From: Pollutimonas harenae
GTDB lineage: Bacteria > Pseudomonadota > Gammaproteobacteria > Burkholderiales > Burkholderiaceae_B
Length of the DNA stretch: 64,000 nt
Assembly: GCF_004153685.1 (NCBI RefSeq)
Contig: NZ_SDQD01000002.1
Location: 496,001-560,000 of the forward strand
Direction: 5' to 3'
Shown here: piece after piece, positions 49,451 to 58,900 of the stretch
Numbering within the stretch: the first letter of the stretch is position 1
Layout: every line of letters starts with the position of its first letter
Notes under the pieces: model-generated
What the model was told of the DNA's origin: nothing
The model's database searches: none
What the model saw: only the letters and a program-made list of their open reading frames with translations
Position numbers and translations under genes: made by a program

Positions 49451-51352
49451 ATGAGCAGCCTTGAAAGCAAACACCTCAGCCATCCCGAGAAGCTGCGGCC
49501 CGGCGCAGCGGTGCTGCTTGGTGCATTAGGAGTCGTTTTTGGAGACATAGGGACCAGTCCGCTGTATGCCGTCAAGGTTTCTCTCTCGGGGTTTGCCTCC
49601 TTGAATGAGCAGCACATACTCGGGGTGCTCTCGTTGCTGATCTGGCTTTTGACTCTTGTTGTCTCTATCAAATATGTGGTTTGCATTATGCGCGCCGATA
49701 ATCAGGGCGAGGGCGGTGTCCTGGCACTCATGGAGTTGGCGAAAGCCAAGCTCCAGGGCAGGCGGAAATGGATCTACACCACTTTCGGGCTTATTGGTGC
49801 CTCCCTTTTTTACGGCGACAGTGTTATTACGCCTGCCATATCGGTCATGTCTGCGGTCGAGGGTCTTGGGGTTGTCTCCCATACACTCGAAGGCTGGGTG
49901 GTCCCGTTGTCGCTCCTCATACTGGCCTGTCTATTTGCTATCCAATCCTATGGCACAGGCGCCATGGGCAAATTGTTCGGCCCCGTCATGGCCCTCTGGT
50001 TTGTTGTCATTGGTGCGCTGGGCTTGTGGCGTATCGTGCAAACACCTCAAGTGCTCCAGGCACTCAATCCTGTTTGGGCCGTTCAGTTCATCGCCGAAGC
50101 TCCCTGGGAAGTGTTTCTGTTGCTGGGGGCTATTGTCCTGGCTGTGACGGGAGCCGAAGCGCTTTATGTCGATATGGGGCACTTCGGCCGCAGCGCCATC
50201 CGACGAGTCTGGTTTGGCTTGGTCATGCCATGCCTGGCTTTCGCTTATCTTGGACAAGGAGCATTGCTGCTGCGTGATCCTGCTGCCATCAAAAATCCAT
50301 TTTTCCTGTTGGCACCTGATTTCATGTTGCTGCCCCTGATCGTGCTGGCGGCCATAGCGGCAATTATTGCGTCGCAAGCCGTGATTTCTGGTGCGTTTTC
50401 CCTGACCCGCCAGGCTGTTCAGCTGGGATACTGGCCGCGCATGCAAATCGAACATACTTCCGCCAGTACAGAAGGACAGATTTATCTGCCGCGTGTGAAT
50501 TTCTTGCTCTTTCTTGCGGTCATGCTGCTGGTCATAGGGTTTGGTTCAGCAGACCGTCTGGCTCATGCTTATGGTTTTGCCGTTACCGGCACCATGCTTA
50601 TGACCTCTTTGCTGGCTTTCCGGGTGCTGCCGCTGCAATCGTCCGGTTTCAGGCGTCTGATATGGTTGGTCAGCCTGACGGTATTCCTGGTGATCGATGT
50701 TTTGCTGTTCTCGTCCAACACCCTGAAAGTGTTCGAGGGGGGCTGGTTGCCTTTAGGCATAGGGCTGGCCATATTCACTTTGATGATTACCTGGAATCTT
50801 GGCCGTGAAAAACTGCACGAGGCGCTGTCTGAAGAGCAACATTCGCTGGCCGAATTCATGCAAAGCCTGGAAGACTATCCGCCAGTAAAAGTACCAGGGA
50901 CGGCCGTGTTCATGAGCATGCTTTACGGCACCGTGCCACCGGCCCTATTGCATAATCTCAAGCATAACAAGGTACTGCATGAGCAGGTGCTGTTTGTGAC
51001 CGTCCAGACAGCCCGAGTGCCTTATGTTCCGTTTCATGAGCGCTACGAGATCGAGCGTCTGAACCATTCCAGCTGGCAAGTCCAGGCAACCTGGGGTTTT
51101 AAACAAGAACCCAATGTACCGCAGATGCTCGAACAACTGGCGCAAGACATGCCTGAAATCAATCTTGAACCATTGCAGATTTCATTTTTCATGTCGCGCC
51201 AGACGGTGCTGGTTGTACGGAAATTACCGCTTATAGCGCGCTTTCAGCGTCGGATATTTGCCTTCATGGCACGCAATGCCACACGCAGTACCCGGTTCTA
51301 CAAGATCCCTCCGAATCGAGTGGTGGAAATGGGTATGCAGCAGGAAATATAA
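49451..51352 (+). CDS. kup: Kup-type potassium uptake transporter
   Basis: A 633-residue KUP/HAK/KT potassium-proton symporter. It has about 12 transmembrane helices, the signature GVVFGDIGTSPLYAVK near residue 30, and the cytoplasmic C-terminal domain of about 180 residues. crcB begins 9 bases after the stop with its own strong ribosome site, so the two are probably one transcript. Confidence 0.93.
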   Translation: MSSLESKHLSHPEKLRPGAAVLLGALGVVFGDIGTSPLYAVKVSLSGFASLNEQHILGVLSLLIWLLTLVVSIKYVVCIMRADNQGEGGVLALMELAKAKLQGRRKWIYTTFGLIGASLFYGDSVITPAISVMSAVEGLGVVSHTLEGWVVPLSLLILACLFAIQSYGTGAMGKLFGPVMALWFVVIGALGLWRIVQTPQVLQALNPVWAVQFIAEAPWEVFLLLGAIVLAVTGAEALYVDMGHFGRSAIRRVWFGLVMPCLAFAYLGQGALLLRDPAAIKNPFFLLAPDFMLLPLIVLAAIAAIIASQAVISGAFSLTRQAVQLGYWPRMQIEHTSASTEGQIYLPRVNFLLFLAVMLLVIGFGSADRLAHAYGFAVTGTMLMTSLLAFRVLPLQSSGFRRLIWLVSLTVFLVIDVLLFSSNTLKVFEGGWLPLGIGLAIFTLMITWNLGREKLHEALSEEQHSLAEFMQSLEDYPPVKVPGTAVFMSMLYGTVPPALLHNLKHNKVLHEQVLFVTVQTARVPYVPFHERYEIERLNHSSWQVQATWGFKQEPNVPQMLEQLAQDMPEINLEPLQISFFMSRQTVLVVRKLPLIARFQRRIFAFMARNATRSTRFYKIPPNRVVEMGMQQEI

Positions 51353-51361
51353 GGAGAAAGA

Positions 51362-51739
51362 ATGGGCTATTTATTCGTGTTTCTGGGGGCAGGCCTGGGC
51401 GGCATGGCGCGCTACGGGGTCAACCTTGCCTTTCTGAAAACGGTGGGCCCCAGCGGGTTTCCCTTAGGCACGCTGCTTATCAACGTCCTGGGTTCATTGC
51501 TCATGGGTTTGCTGGTCGTGCTGATGTCCCAGCACGGCGCGCTTCCGCGGCATATTCAGTTATTTCTGGCAACTGGCGTATTGGGTGGGTTTACAACCTT
51601 CTCTACGTTCTCCCTGGAAAGCATGACCTTGCTTCATAGAGGACAGTGGTTGGCTGCACTGGTGTATGTGTTGGTTTCAGTGATGGGTGCGATCGGCGGC
51701 ATGGCCCTGGTCCTGCACTTCCTGAAATTCAAACTGTGA
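51362..51739 (+). CDS. crcB: Fluoride ion channel CrcB (Fluc)
   Basis: A 125-residue four-helix protein with GLGGMARYGVNL at the start, PLGTLLINVLGSLLMG in helix 2 and the selectivity segment GVLGGFTTFSTFSLE. It exports fluoride as an antiparallel dimer. AAGGAG precedes the ATG. The 9-base gap after kup leaves no space for a fluoride riboswitch, so regulation must come from the kup promoter. Confidence 0.92.
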   Translation: MGYLFVFLGAGLGGMARYGVNLAFLKTVGPSGFPLGTLLINVLGSLLMGLLVVLMSQHGALPRHIQLFLATGVLGGFTTFSTFSLESMTLLHRGQWLAALVYVLVSVMGAIGGMALVLHFLKFKL

Positions 51740-51856
51740 GCGTTTGCCAATGATTGCCGCTTGGTCGGAACAGAGTCATCATGGTTTACCTTGAGGGATT
51801 TTGCGGCTCGACGAGCATAGAATCCACAGATGCGTTAAATTGCCTGGAGAAACAGC

Positions 51857-52177
51857 ATGAAAATAATGAAAACAGAACAGTCATCAGAAGGAAAGTTGGG
51901 CGAATTGCGGGCGCGACTGCCTGGAGTGCCTGAAATACAGATCGACGAACGAGGGAAATTAATCGCACAAGTCACGGCATGGGTACCCGATGGAAAGGGA
52001 AGCTCTGAACAACTCCAGGTTGTACTGACCGATGGCGATATAGAACGCTTGCTGACCTCCCTGGCCAACCCGAAAAATGCAGAAGCTTCTGCAGTGATCA
52101 GCAAACTGATGAGTGAGAACCTAAGAAATATTCTTCGACTTGGTGCCTTGGGTTCGGGAACCGCATTGCTTGATTAG
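51857..52177 (+). CDS. Small cytoplasmic protein of unknown function
   Basis: A 106-residue protein I do not recognise. It has no signal peptide or membrane segment. The middle is beta-rich (PEIQIDERGKLIAQVTAWVPDG), followed by a helical part (DGDIERLLTSLANPKNAEASAVISKLMSENLRNILRLG). GGAGA lies 7 bases before the ATG, supporting translation. It stands alone between crcB and a lipoprotein gene. Confidence 0.55.
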   Translation: MKIMKTEQSSEGKLGELRARLPGVPEIQIDERGKLIAQVTAWVPDGKGSSEQLQVVLTDGDIERLLTSLANPKNAEASAVISKLMSENLRNILRLGALGSGTALLD

Positions 52178-52381
52178 ACCATCTGAAATACATCGCACAA
52201 AACAATCGGCGATGCTCCTGACAATAGACAACGAAACTGAAAATCAACCAAGCCTGCTGCTTAGTTTGATGTCGAGATGTTGGCTTTGCATCCATTTGAT
52301 ACCAGCGCGTTTTTCGTGCCCGTGCTTAAGTGGGAATCTGCTATAAATTGTTTGTTGTCAGTTTCTGAGATCGGGAAAAAA

Positions 52382-52621
52382 ATGTCTGTTCAAAGGTTAA
52401 GCCTATGCGGCCTAGCACTGTTTCTTGCCGCACAGGTTTCCGGCTGTTCCATGCTCGGTTTCGGAGACGAAGACAGAAGCGCGAGCCGCAGCAATGAGTG
52501 CACCTGGAGTCGCAGCAGTTGCATGTACGAAGGCCAGTATGAGCCGAATGAAGAAGAATATGCAGAAGAAGAGGCAAAACGGCTGAATCGTGCATCGGCC
52601 GCGAGGGTGCGTGGCTGGTGA
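52382..52621 (+). CDS. Small lipoprotein of unknown function
   Basis: A 79-residue protein with a typical lipoprotein signal (MSVQRLSLCGLALFLAAQ then VSGC, lipidated Cys about 20). The mature part is short and charged, with a Cys pair (NECTWSRSSCMYEG), an acidic stretch EEEYAEEEAK and an Arg-rich end. No family is recognised. The preceding 204-base gap holds no evident feature beyond an AT-rich approach to the start. Confidence 0.6.
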   Translation: MSVQRLSLCGLALFLAAQVSGCSMLGFGDEDRSASRSNECTWSRSSCMYEGQYEPNEEEYAEEEAKRLNRASAARVRGW

Positions 52622-52717
52622 GCTGCCTTTACGTCTGCAAGATGAGAAGGTGCGCTTTGCTGACTGTGTCTCGAAACCCCACAAGCGCTGTGCCTGCGTC
52701 GCGCACGTGACGTTTTG

Positions 52718-52738
52718 CGGGTAAACCCGTAGTAGAAT
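52718..52738 (+). promoter_or_regulatory. Palindrome and -10 box before the MFS gene
   Basis: CGGGTAAACCCG (52718-52729) is immediately followed by a TAGAAT box (52733-52738), 19 bases before the start codon. The placement would suit an operator next to a promoter. No -35 at good spacing is seen. Confidence 0.25.
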
Positions 52739-52756
52739 GCGTGGCATCCAAACCAA

Positions 52757-53974
52757 ATGCCACGCATCCATGACACCATGAAACTCAACGTATCATCCTA
52801 CGCCTGGGTGAGTTTTGCCATGATTGTCGGCGTCATGGGCACCGCGCTGATCAGCCCCTTGTACGCACTCTACCAAGAGGCATGGCAACTGCAGGCAAGC
52901 GATATTTCGTTTATTTATGTCATATACATGGCAGGGGCCTTGTGTGGGCTGCTGTTCTTGGGACGCTTGCCTGATCGTGTCGGTTTTCGTCCCATGATGC
53001 AGTGCGGCTTGGCTCTGGTCTTGCTGGGTACGTTCATCAGCATGGTCTCGTCAGACATGGTGGTCTTGAGCATAGGGCGCTTTATTGTGGGCATCGCTTC
53101 GAGCATGCTGACGACCAGCTCTACCTTGGGTTTGTCCAAGCTGTCCTCGTCGGGCAATATGCAGCGGGTTGCAATGATGACAGGCTTTCTGATGGCCTTT
53201 GGATTCGGCTTGGGGCCGTTGCTGGGTGGTATCACAGGCCAATGGGCGTCTGCTCCTTTGGTCACGACTTATATACCGACCCTGTTGCTGGGCATCCTGG
53301 GCCTGACGGCTTTGTTCCGGCTGACCTTGCCACAAGCTGCAAGCGTGATGGAGCCTGTCGGCTGGCGCGACGTCTTGCCTAAGCTGACATGGCCTGGCCG
53401 AGCTACATCCAGGGCTTTTGTGCTGACTTGCTGCTTGCCGTTTCTGGCTTTTGGCGTGTTCGGCCTGTACGCATCCATGGCTCCTTTGTTCCTGGATAAA
53501 CTGGTGCCCTGGCATGGGCCTGTAGTCAGTGGTACCGCTATTGCATTGATACTATTTGCCTCGGCGATAGTCCAGATAGCGGCCGGGCGTTTGCCGATAC
53601 ACTGGTGTGGAGCTGTCGGATTGATCAGCCTGGCGTTGAGTAATGGCTTGCTGATGCTTAATCTATGGGCAAGTTCTGCCATTCTGTTTGGATCGGGCGT
53701 GTTGCTGACAGCAATAGGGCACGGCATGTCCATGCTTGCAGGCATGAGCATGGTCAATCGACTTGCTACGCCCAGCAATCGTTCCGGTATGATGGCAAGC
53801 TATTTGGTGATCGGATATATCGGCAGCATGATACCCATGATGGGTGTGGGCTGGATTGCCGACCATTGGGGTATGGATGTGGCGGTACGGATATTTTGCA
53901 TCATGGTTATCGTGTTGAGCATACCGCTTGCGGTGTTCTTTCAGCGCCATCCGAATATGCAACCCGCAGCATGA
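52757..53974 (+). CDS. MFS transporter
   Basis: A 405-residue 12-helix major facilitator. The loop 2-3 motif reads GRLPDRVGFRPMM, and the remainder is uniformly hydrophobic with short loops, like the drug/sugar efflux types. ATG 52757 or the in-frame ATG 52778 (MKLNVSSYAW) may start it. Its stop overlaps the ferritin-like gene (ATGA). The substrate is unknown. Confidence 0.83.
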   Translation: MPRIHDTMKLNVSSYAWVSFAMIVGVMGTALISPLYALYQEAWQLQASDISFIYVIYMAGALCGLLFLGRLPDRVGFRPMMQCGLALVLLGTFISMVSSDMVVLSIGRFIVGIASSMLTTSSTLGLSKLSSSGNMQRVAMMTGFLMAFGFGLGPLLGGITGQWASAPLVTTYIPTLLLGILGLTALFRLTLPQAASVMEPVGWRDVLPKLTWPGRATSRAFVLTCCLPFLAFGVFGLYASMAPLFLDKLVPWHGPVVSGTAIALILFASAIVQIAAGRLPIHWCGAVGLISLALSNGLLMLNLWASSAILFGSGVLLTAIGHGMSMLAGMSMVNRLATPSNRSGMMASYLVIGYIGSMIPMMGVGWIADHWGMDVAVRIFCIMVIVLSIPLAVFFQRHPNMQPAA

Positions 53975-54795
53975 TGATCAAGACAACTGACATACAAACC
54001 GAAATACGTCTGCAGGCGCGCCATGCCTTGGCATTACAGGACCCTGACGCCAAATGTGCGGCCGTCTGGGCCATGCGTGATTCGACCAGCATTAATACCG
54101 ATATTCATCTGGACAGGCTGCCTGGCATACCGGGCAGGCCTGTGCGTCCGGAGCTTGTTGCTCCTGCGTCGGTACCGCGAAGAGCGATGTCTACAGTAGC
54201 GGGCCGTGCTGCATTGCTGCACGCGTTGGCCCATATTGAGTTCAATGCCATTAACCTGGCTCTGGATGTCCTATGGCGTTTTCCTGGCTTGCCAGAAGCG
54301 TTTTACCGGGATTGGTGCAAGGTGGCGATCGAGGAAGCTACGCACTTTGACCTGCTCTCGCGCCGCTTGCAGGCATTAGGCCATGTCTACGGGGACTTTT
54401 CTGCCCACAATGGATTGTGGGAGATGGCAGAGAAAACCCAGGAAAATCTATTGGCCCGGCTGGCGCTGGTGCCGCGCACCTTAGAAGCGCGCGGGCTGGA
54501 TGTTTCGCCGGCAATCCGTCATAAGCTTGCGCAGGCGGGTGATCAGGAAAGCGCTGCAATATTGGACATCATCCTGCGTGATGAGGTGGGCCATGTGGCG
54601 ATCGGCAATTATTGGTACAAATGGCTATGCGCGCAGCAGCAACGCGATAGTGTAAGCAGCTATGGGGAGCTGGCCAGGCAGTATCAGGCGCCGCGGCTGC
54701 GTGGCCCTTTCAATCTTGAAGCCCGGCGGGCAGCGGGTTTTGACGAAGCAGAGCTGGAAGCCTTGCTGCGGATGGCTGATGATGGCGTGGTCTGA
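53971..54795 (+). CDS. DUF455 ferritin-like diiron protein
   Basis: A 274-residue protein of the DUF455 ferritin-like family. A four-helix diiron site is suggested by Glu90 (AHIE), Glu122-x-x-His125 (EEATH), Glu172 (LEARG) and Glu205-x-x-His208 (DEVGH). The family has been linked to tRNA and other hydroxylations, but this member has no known substrate. It is translationally coupled to the MFS gene by ATGA. The next feature is a tRNA gene 83 bases on. Confidence 0.8.
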   Translation: MMIKTTDIQTEIRLQARHALALQDPDAKCAAVWAMRDSTSINTDIHLDRLPGIPGRPVRPELVAPASVPRRAMSTVAGRAALLHALAHIEFNAINLALDVLWRFPGLPEAFYRDWCKVAIEEATHFDLLSRRLQALGHVYGDFSAHNGLWEMAEKTQENLLARLALVPRTLEARGLDVSPAIRHKLAQAGDQESAAILDIILRDEVGHVAIGNYWYKWLCAQQQRDSVSSYGELARQYQAPRLRGPFNLEARRAAGFDEAELEALLRMADDGVV

Positions 54796-54833
54796 GCCTG
54801 GCACTAGGCAAGGTTTTCTGGTTTATGTAATAA

Positions 54834-54862
54834 TTGCGGGCTATCGAGCAATACGCTAAAAG
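54834..54862 (+). promoter_or_regulatory. Candidate promoter of the tRNA gene
   Basis: TTGCGG (54834-54839) and TAAAAG (54857-54862) are 17 bases apart and lie 16 bases before the tRNA. The match is moderate, but spacing and position fit. Confidence 0.4.
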
Positions 54863-54878
54863 CGACTTTGAGCGATAC

Positions 54879-54957
<79 letters not shown>

Positions 54958-54963
54958 GTATTT

Positions 54964-55002
54964 AAGCGGGTTTCCAAGAAATTGGAAGCCCGCTTTTCTT
55001 TT
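54964..55002 (+). terminator. Terminator after the tRNA gene
   Basis: A 14-bp stem (54964-54977 with 54982-54995, one wobble) around a GAAA loop is followed by a T-rich TTCTTTTG. Confidence 0.9.
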
Positions 55003-55018
55003 GCGCTGTCAACAAAAA

Positions 55019-55306
55019 CTAAGAGGTGCCGTCCTCGTTCCGATTCGGCAGCATCCCGATGGCGACCGATTTAATGACTTCGACTGTCTCGCCGTGTGCT
55101 TCAACCATAGCTTCCAGATAATCTTCGGGGGTGTCGATATCTTCGTTGGCTGTTTCTTCGAATTCATCAGCTATTGCATCCATCAACCTATTGATCCTGC
55201 TCTCTGGCTCGTCGCGATCGCGCATTACCAAGGATAGCAATATCCCTAGCGTGGTTTCCATAGCCAGCAGTTTTCCTGCTATTTCAGCTTTCTCGTTGGG
55301 ATCCAT
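55019..55306 (-). CDS. Small acidic protein of unknown function
   Basis: A 95-residue acidic, helix-rich protein without a signal peptide (MDPNEKAEIAGKLLAMETTLG start, later EFEETANEDIDTPEDYLEAMVEAHG). AAGGAAG precedes the ATG on this strand. It lies 24 bases downstream of the Ivy-type gene on the same strand and may be co-transcribed with it. I recognise no family. Confidence 0.55.
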   Translation of the reverse strand: MDPNEKAEIAGKLLAMETTLGILLSLVMRDRDEPESRINRLMDAIADEFEETANEDIDTPEDYLEAMVEAHGETVEVIKSVAIGMLPNRNEDGTS

Positions 55307-55330
55307 CTTCCTTATCCTGGACTTGGTGAG

Positions 55331-55762
55331 TTAATACAGGTACTTGCCCAGCGCACGTGCTGAGTCGGTATCGGTCTTTTCCATCCATGTGATGCGGCTT
55401 TTCGTGAGATTCGGACCGTCATAGCTGTTTTGAAGAAACGCACCTGCCGTAATTTTTTTCGTGCTCTGCTTGTACATCACCACATAGCTTTCGGTGATGC
55501 AATCGTGAGGCTTGCAGCCCCAGTAGACGTCGTAGGTCTGCCCATCCACCGTTTCAGTGGTGGCCGGTGCTGTGGTGCCGAAGGATTTCACCCAAGGAGA
55601 GTTTGAGGAAAATGGCATCATGACCCGCTCGAACTCGGCAGACAAGGCTGGGTCAGCTTTTGCAGCTGCATACAGGTGCTTGTCTGTTTGTTCGGCGCTA
55701 CCGATCTGGCTGAAGATCGTGAGAGGTAGCGCCAAGAGCGCGATGGAAGCAGCTTTGAACAT
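55331..55762 (-). CDS. ivy: Ivy-family periplasmic C-type lysozyme inhibitor
   Basis: A 143-residue secreted protein. The signal peptide (MFKAASIALLALPLTIFSQIGSA) is followed by the Ivy fold. The inhibitory loop is intact: Cys83-Lys-Pro-His-Asp-Cys88, the key-and-lock motif that enters the lysozyme active site in E. coli Ivy. It protects peptidoglycan from lysozyme and can restrain endogenous lytic transglycosylases. GAGGAG lies 7 bases before the ATG. It is divergent from the macroglobulin gene across 227 bases. Confidence 0.85.
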   Translation of the reverse strand: MFKAASIALLALPLTIFSQIGSAEQTDKHLYAAAKADPALSAEFERVMMPFSSNSPWVKSFGTTAPATTETVDGQTYDVYWGCKPHDCITESYVVMYKQSTKKITAGAFLQNSYDGPNLTKSRITWMEKTDTDSARALGKYLY

Positions 55763-55989
55763 AATGTCTCCTCAGTTGGTCTCCCTGGATTAAAGCATAA
55801 AGCGTTCGGGGTTCGACCTGGCTGCGAAGTGCTCGAGGTTGAATGCAAGCGATGCACCGGACAGGGCATGCGCATGGCAATGCCCGGGGATACGCAAGCA
55901 GTGCGATGTTACACATTATTTAGAGGGCTGACTCCTTATTTAAACGATGGTATTGTGGCCGGAATAAAGGGAGGAGCCGCTGGTTTTCC

Positions 55990-58900
55990 GTGCGGCGCGT
56001 GTTGACAACGAGCGACAAGATCAGGATGCCCGCCGTGCATAAACTAGGAATTGCAGCGTTCGCAGGTGCTATATGCGTATCGACGGCTTGGGGCGCACAG
56101 ATTACTCAATTCAGTCCCCGGGGGGTGGTCGCCAAGGTAGAGAGCGTCAAGTTGTCTTTTAACAGGCCGGTGATAGCCTTCGGCAATGGGCAGGCGCCGC
56201 CGCCCGTACGGATTGAGTGCGATGATCCCGAACTAAGTGGTAACGGCCGCTGGCTGGATGGCAAGCGCTGGACCTATGTTTTTACCGATAATCCCGGGCC
56301 GGGTGTGACATGCAAGGCCGAGCTGGATCCGTCTTTTCAGGCATTGAATAACGAGCCCGTAACGGGCAAGACCAGCTTCAGTTTTCAGACGGGCGGGCCT
56401 ATCGTTACCAGTATGCGTCCGTATGGTTCCACGATAGCCGAGGATCAGGTTTTTGCCCTGCGATTCAACGGTGCGGTCGATTCTGCCAGTTTGTTGAAGC
56501 ATTCCCGCTGCCTGGTTCAGGGCCTGGGCGAAGCGGTGCCACTGCGTTTGATTACCGGTGATGCGCGCAAGCAGATTCTTGATGTCATTGATCGTTCCGA
56601 AAGCCAGGATTGGGATACAGAGGCAACCCAGCTACTGCAATGCACTCGGCGCTTGCCCGCCCAGGCCACGGTTGAGCTGAGCGTAGGGCCGGGGGTTGCT
56701 ACGCTCACACGGCAAGGCCGCACGGCATTGGCCAGCAATAAGCCCGAAGTGTTCGAGTTCAAGGTACGAGAAGCCTTCAAGGCAAGCTTTACGTGCATGC
56801 GCGAAAACGCCAGCATGCCTTGTACGCCGGTGTCCCCCATATCGGTTCAATTCTCAGCGCCAGTGTCTCCGGATGACGCTCGTCAGATACGATTGCAGAC
56901 GCCGTCCGCATCGCTGGCTCCAGATATTGATGATGCTGCTGGTCAGCAAAATGGCCTGTGGAGTGTTCAGTTTTCCCCAGCATTCCCTGAGCAGGCTGAC
57001 ATGCGCCTGAGCCTGCCTGAAGGATTGAAGGACGATGCCGGGCGCGTGCTGGTCAATGCGGATCAGTTTCCCTTGTCGTTTCGTACGGCGGCTTTTCCTC
57101 CTTTGGTGAAGTTTTCCTCAGGTTCCTTCGGTGTTATTGAGCGTTTTGCCGATGCTGGGCCTGGCCACGACAAAGCCAAGGCGCAGGCCAGCGTGCCGCT
57201 TACGGTGCGCAATGTTGAAGCGGCACTGGCTACACAAGATATGTTGATATCAACGGGCACTATAGATGATTACGTGACACAAAATGATCGTGATACGTTG
57301 CAATGGTATGCACGGGTGCAGCGCCTTGAGAACCGGCGTTTGACGCGCAATCAGCTCAAGGATGTGATGGCCGGGAAAGCGTTGCGTTCCGAAGACCAGC
57401 CTATGCTGGATACGCGTGGTTTCTCGGCGCTTGCGGGCTTGTCCGATGTGCGTAGCTTGCGCTTGCCCGGCATGGATGCCGACGACCCAAGACCCTTCGA
57501 GGTCATTGGCGTACCGCTGTCCGAGCCGGGTCTTCATATATTGGAAGTGGAGTCTGCGAAGCTGGGCCATTCTTTGCTTGAAACCCAAGAGCCTATGTAT
57601 GTGCGCAGTGCCGTGCTGCTTACCAATCTGGGGGTGCATGTCAAAACAGGGCGCGACGATACGCTCGCGTGGGTTACCACGCTGGATGAGGGCAAGGTGG
57701 TGCCGGATGCATCCATTACCGTGCTGGATTGCTCCGGCAAACTGCTTGCCCAGGGCAAGACTGATTCAGAAGGTATCTGGCATCATCAGCAGGCGCTGGA
57801 TGCTCCTGACTATTGCGAAGATACGGGCTTGAGAGGCCTGTACGTGGCGGCTCGCATCCCGGCGGATCATCCACAGGCAGGCGGCAAGGCAGATTTTTCA
57901 TTTGTTTTGTCTGAATGGAATGATGGCATAGAGTCGTGGCGTTTTAATGTGCCGACCGATACACAGCCCGAGCCTACTGTGGTGGTGCACACGGTGTTTG
58001 ATCGTACTTTGCTGAGAGCGGGTGAAACCGTTTCGATGAAGCATTTTGTGCGTGTGCAGACGCGTGATGGTCTGGCTCTGCCGGCTGCTTCAGATATGCT
58101 GCCCGGCAAGTTGCTGATCGAGCATCTGGGTTCGGACCAGCGCTATGAGCAAACCTTGAATTGGCAAGAAACCCCATCGGGTGGTTTGTCTGCCATAGCC
58201 CAGTTTGCCGTCCCCGAGACGGCGCGCTTGGGTGAGTACTCGGTGCGTGTGACTGACGAGGAGGGGCGCTGGTATGGCAGCAGCGAGTTCCGTGTCGAGG
58301 AATTCAAGTTACCTTTGTTGACGGGCAACCTAAAAATCAGTGATGGGCAAGGGCGGCCATTCCTGGTGGCGCCCGAGAGCCTGGATGCCGATGTGCAACT
58401 GGCCTATCTATCGGGTGGGCCTGCAGGGCAGTTGCCCGTCCGGATTTCAGGTGTGGTGCAAGACTGGCAGCCGAGCTTTCAGGATTACGATGACTATTCA
58501 TTCAGTGCACCTGAGTTTGCTGACAATGAAGCCGCTCTGCAAGATAAAGCGGATACTGACAATCAGGCTCTTTTCCTGGATAAGCAGGCCTTGGTGCTGG
58601 ATGCACAAGGGGGAGGACGTCTGAACGTGGCTTCCCTGCCAGCGTTTACGCGGGCACGATCGTTATTGTTTGAAGCCAGCTTTTCGGATCCGAACGGACA
58701 AATCCAGACCTTGGCTCAGTCGGTGCCAGTATGGCCGGCCGCGGTACAAGCCGGGCTTAAGGCCGACGGTTGGGTCGAAGCCGGGAAGGACACGCACGTC
58801 AGCGTACTGGCGCTGTCGCTTGATGGCCGGCCGCAAGCCAATGTTCCCATCACGGTCACCGCTGTGGCGCGTACCACCTACTCAACTCGCAAGCGCATGG

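Noticed and set aside
51340-51361. Fluoride riboswitch before crcB
   Set aside because: Only 9 bases separate kup and crcB, too short for the aptamer.
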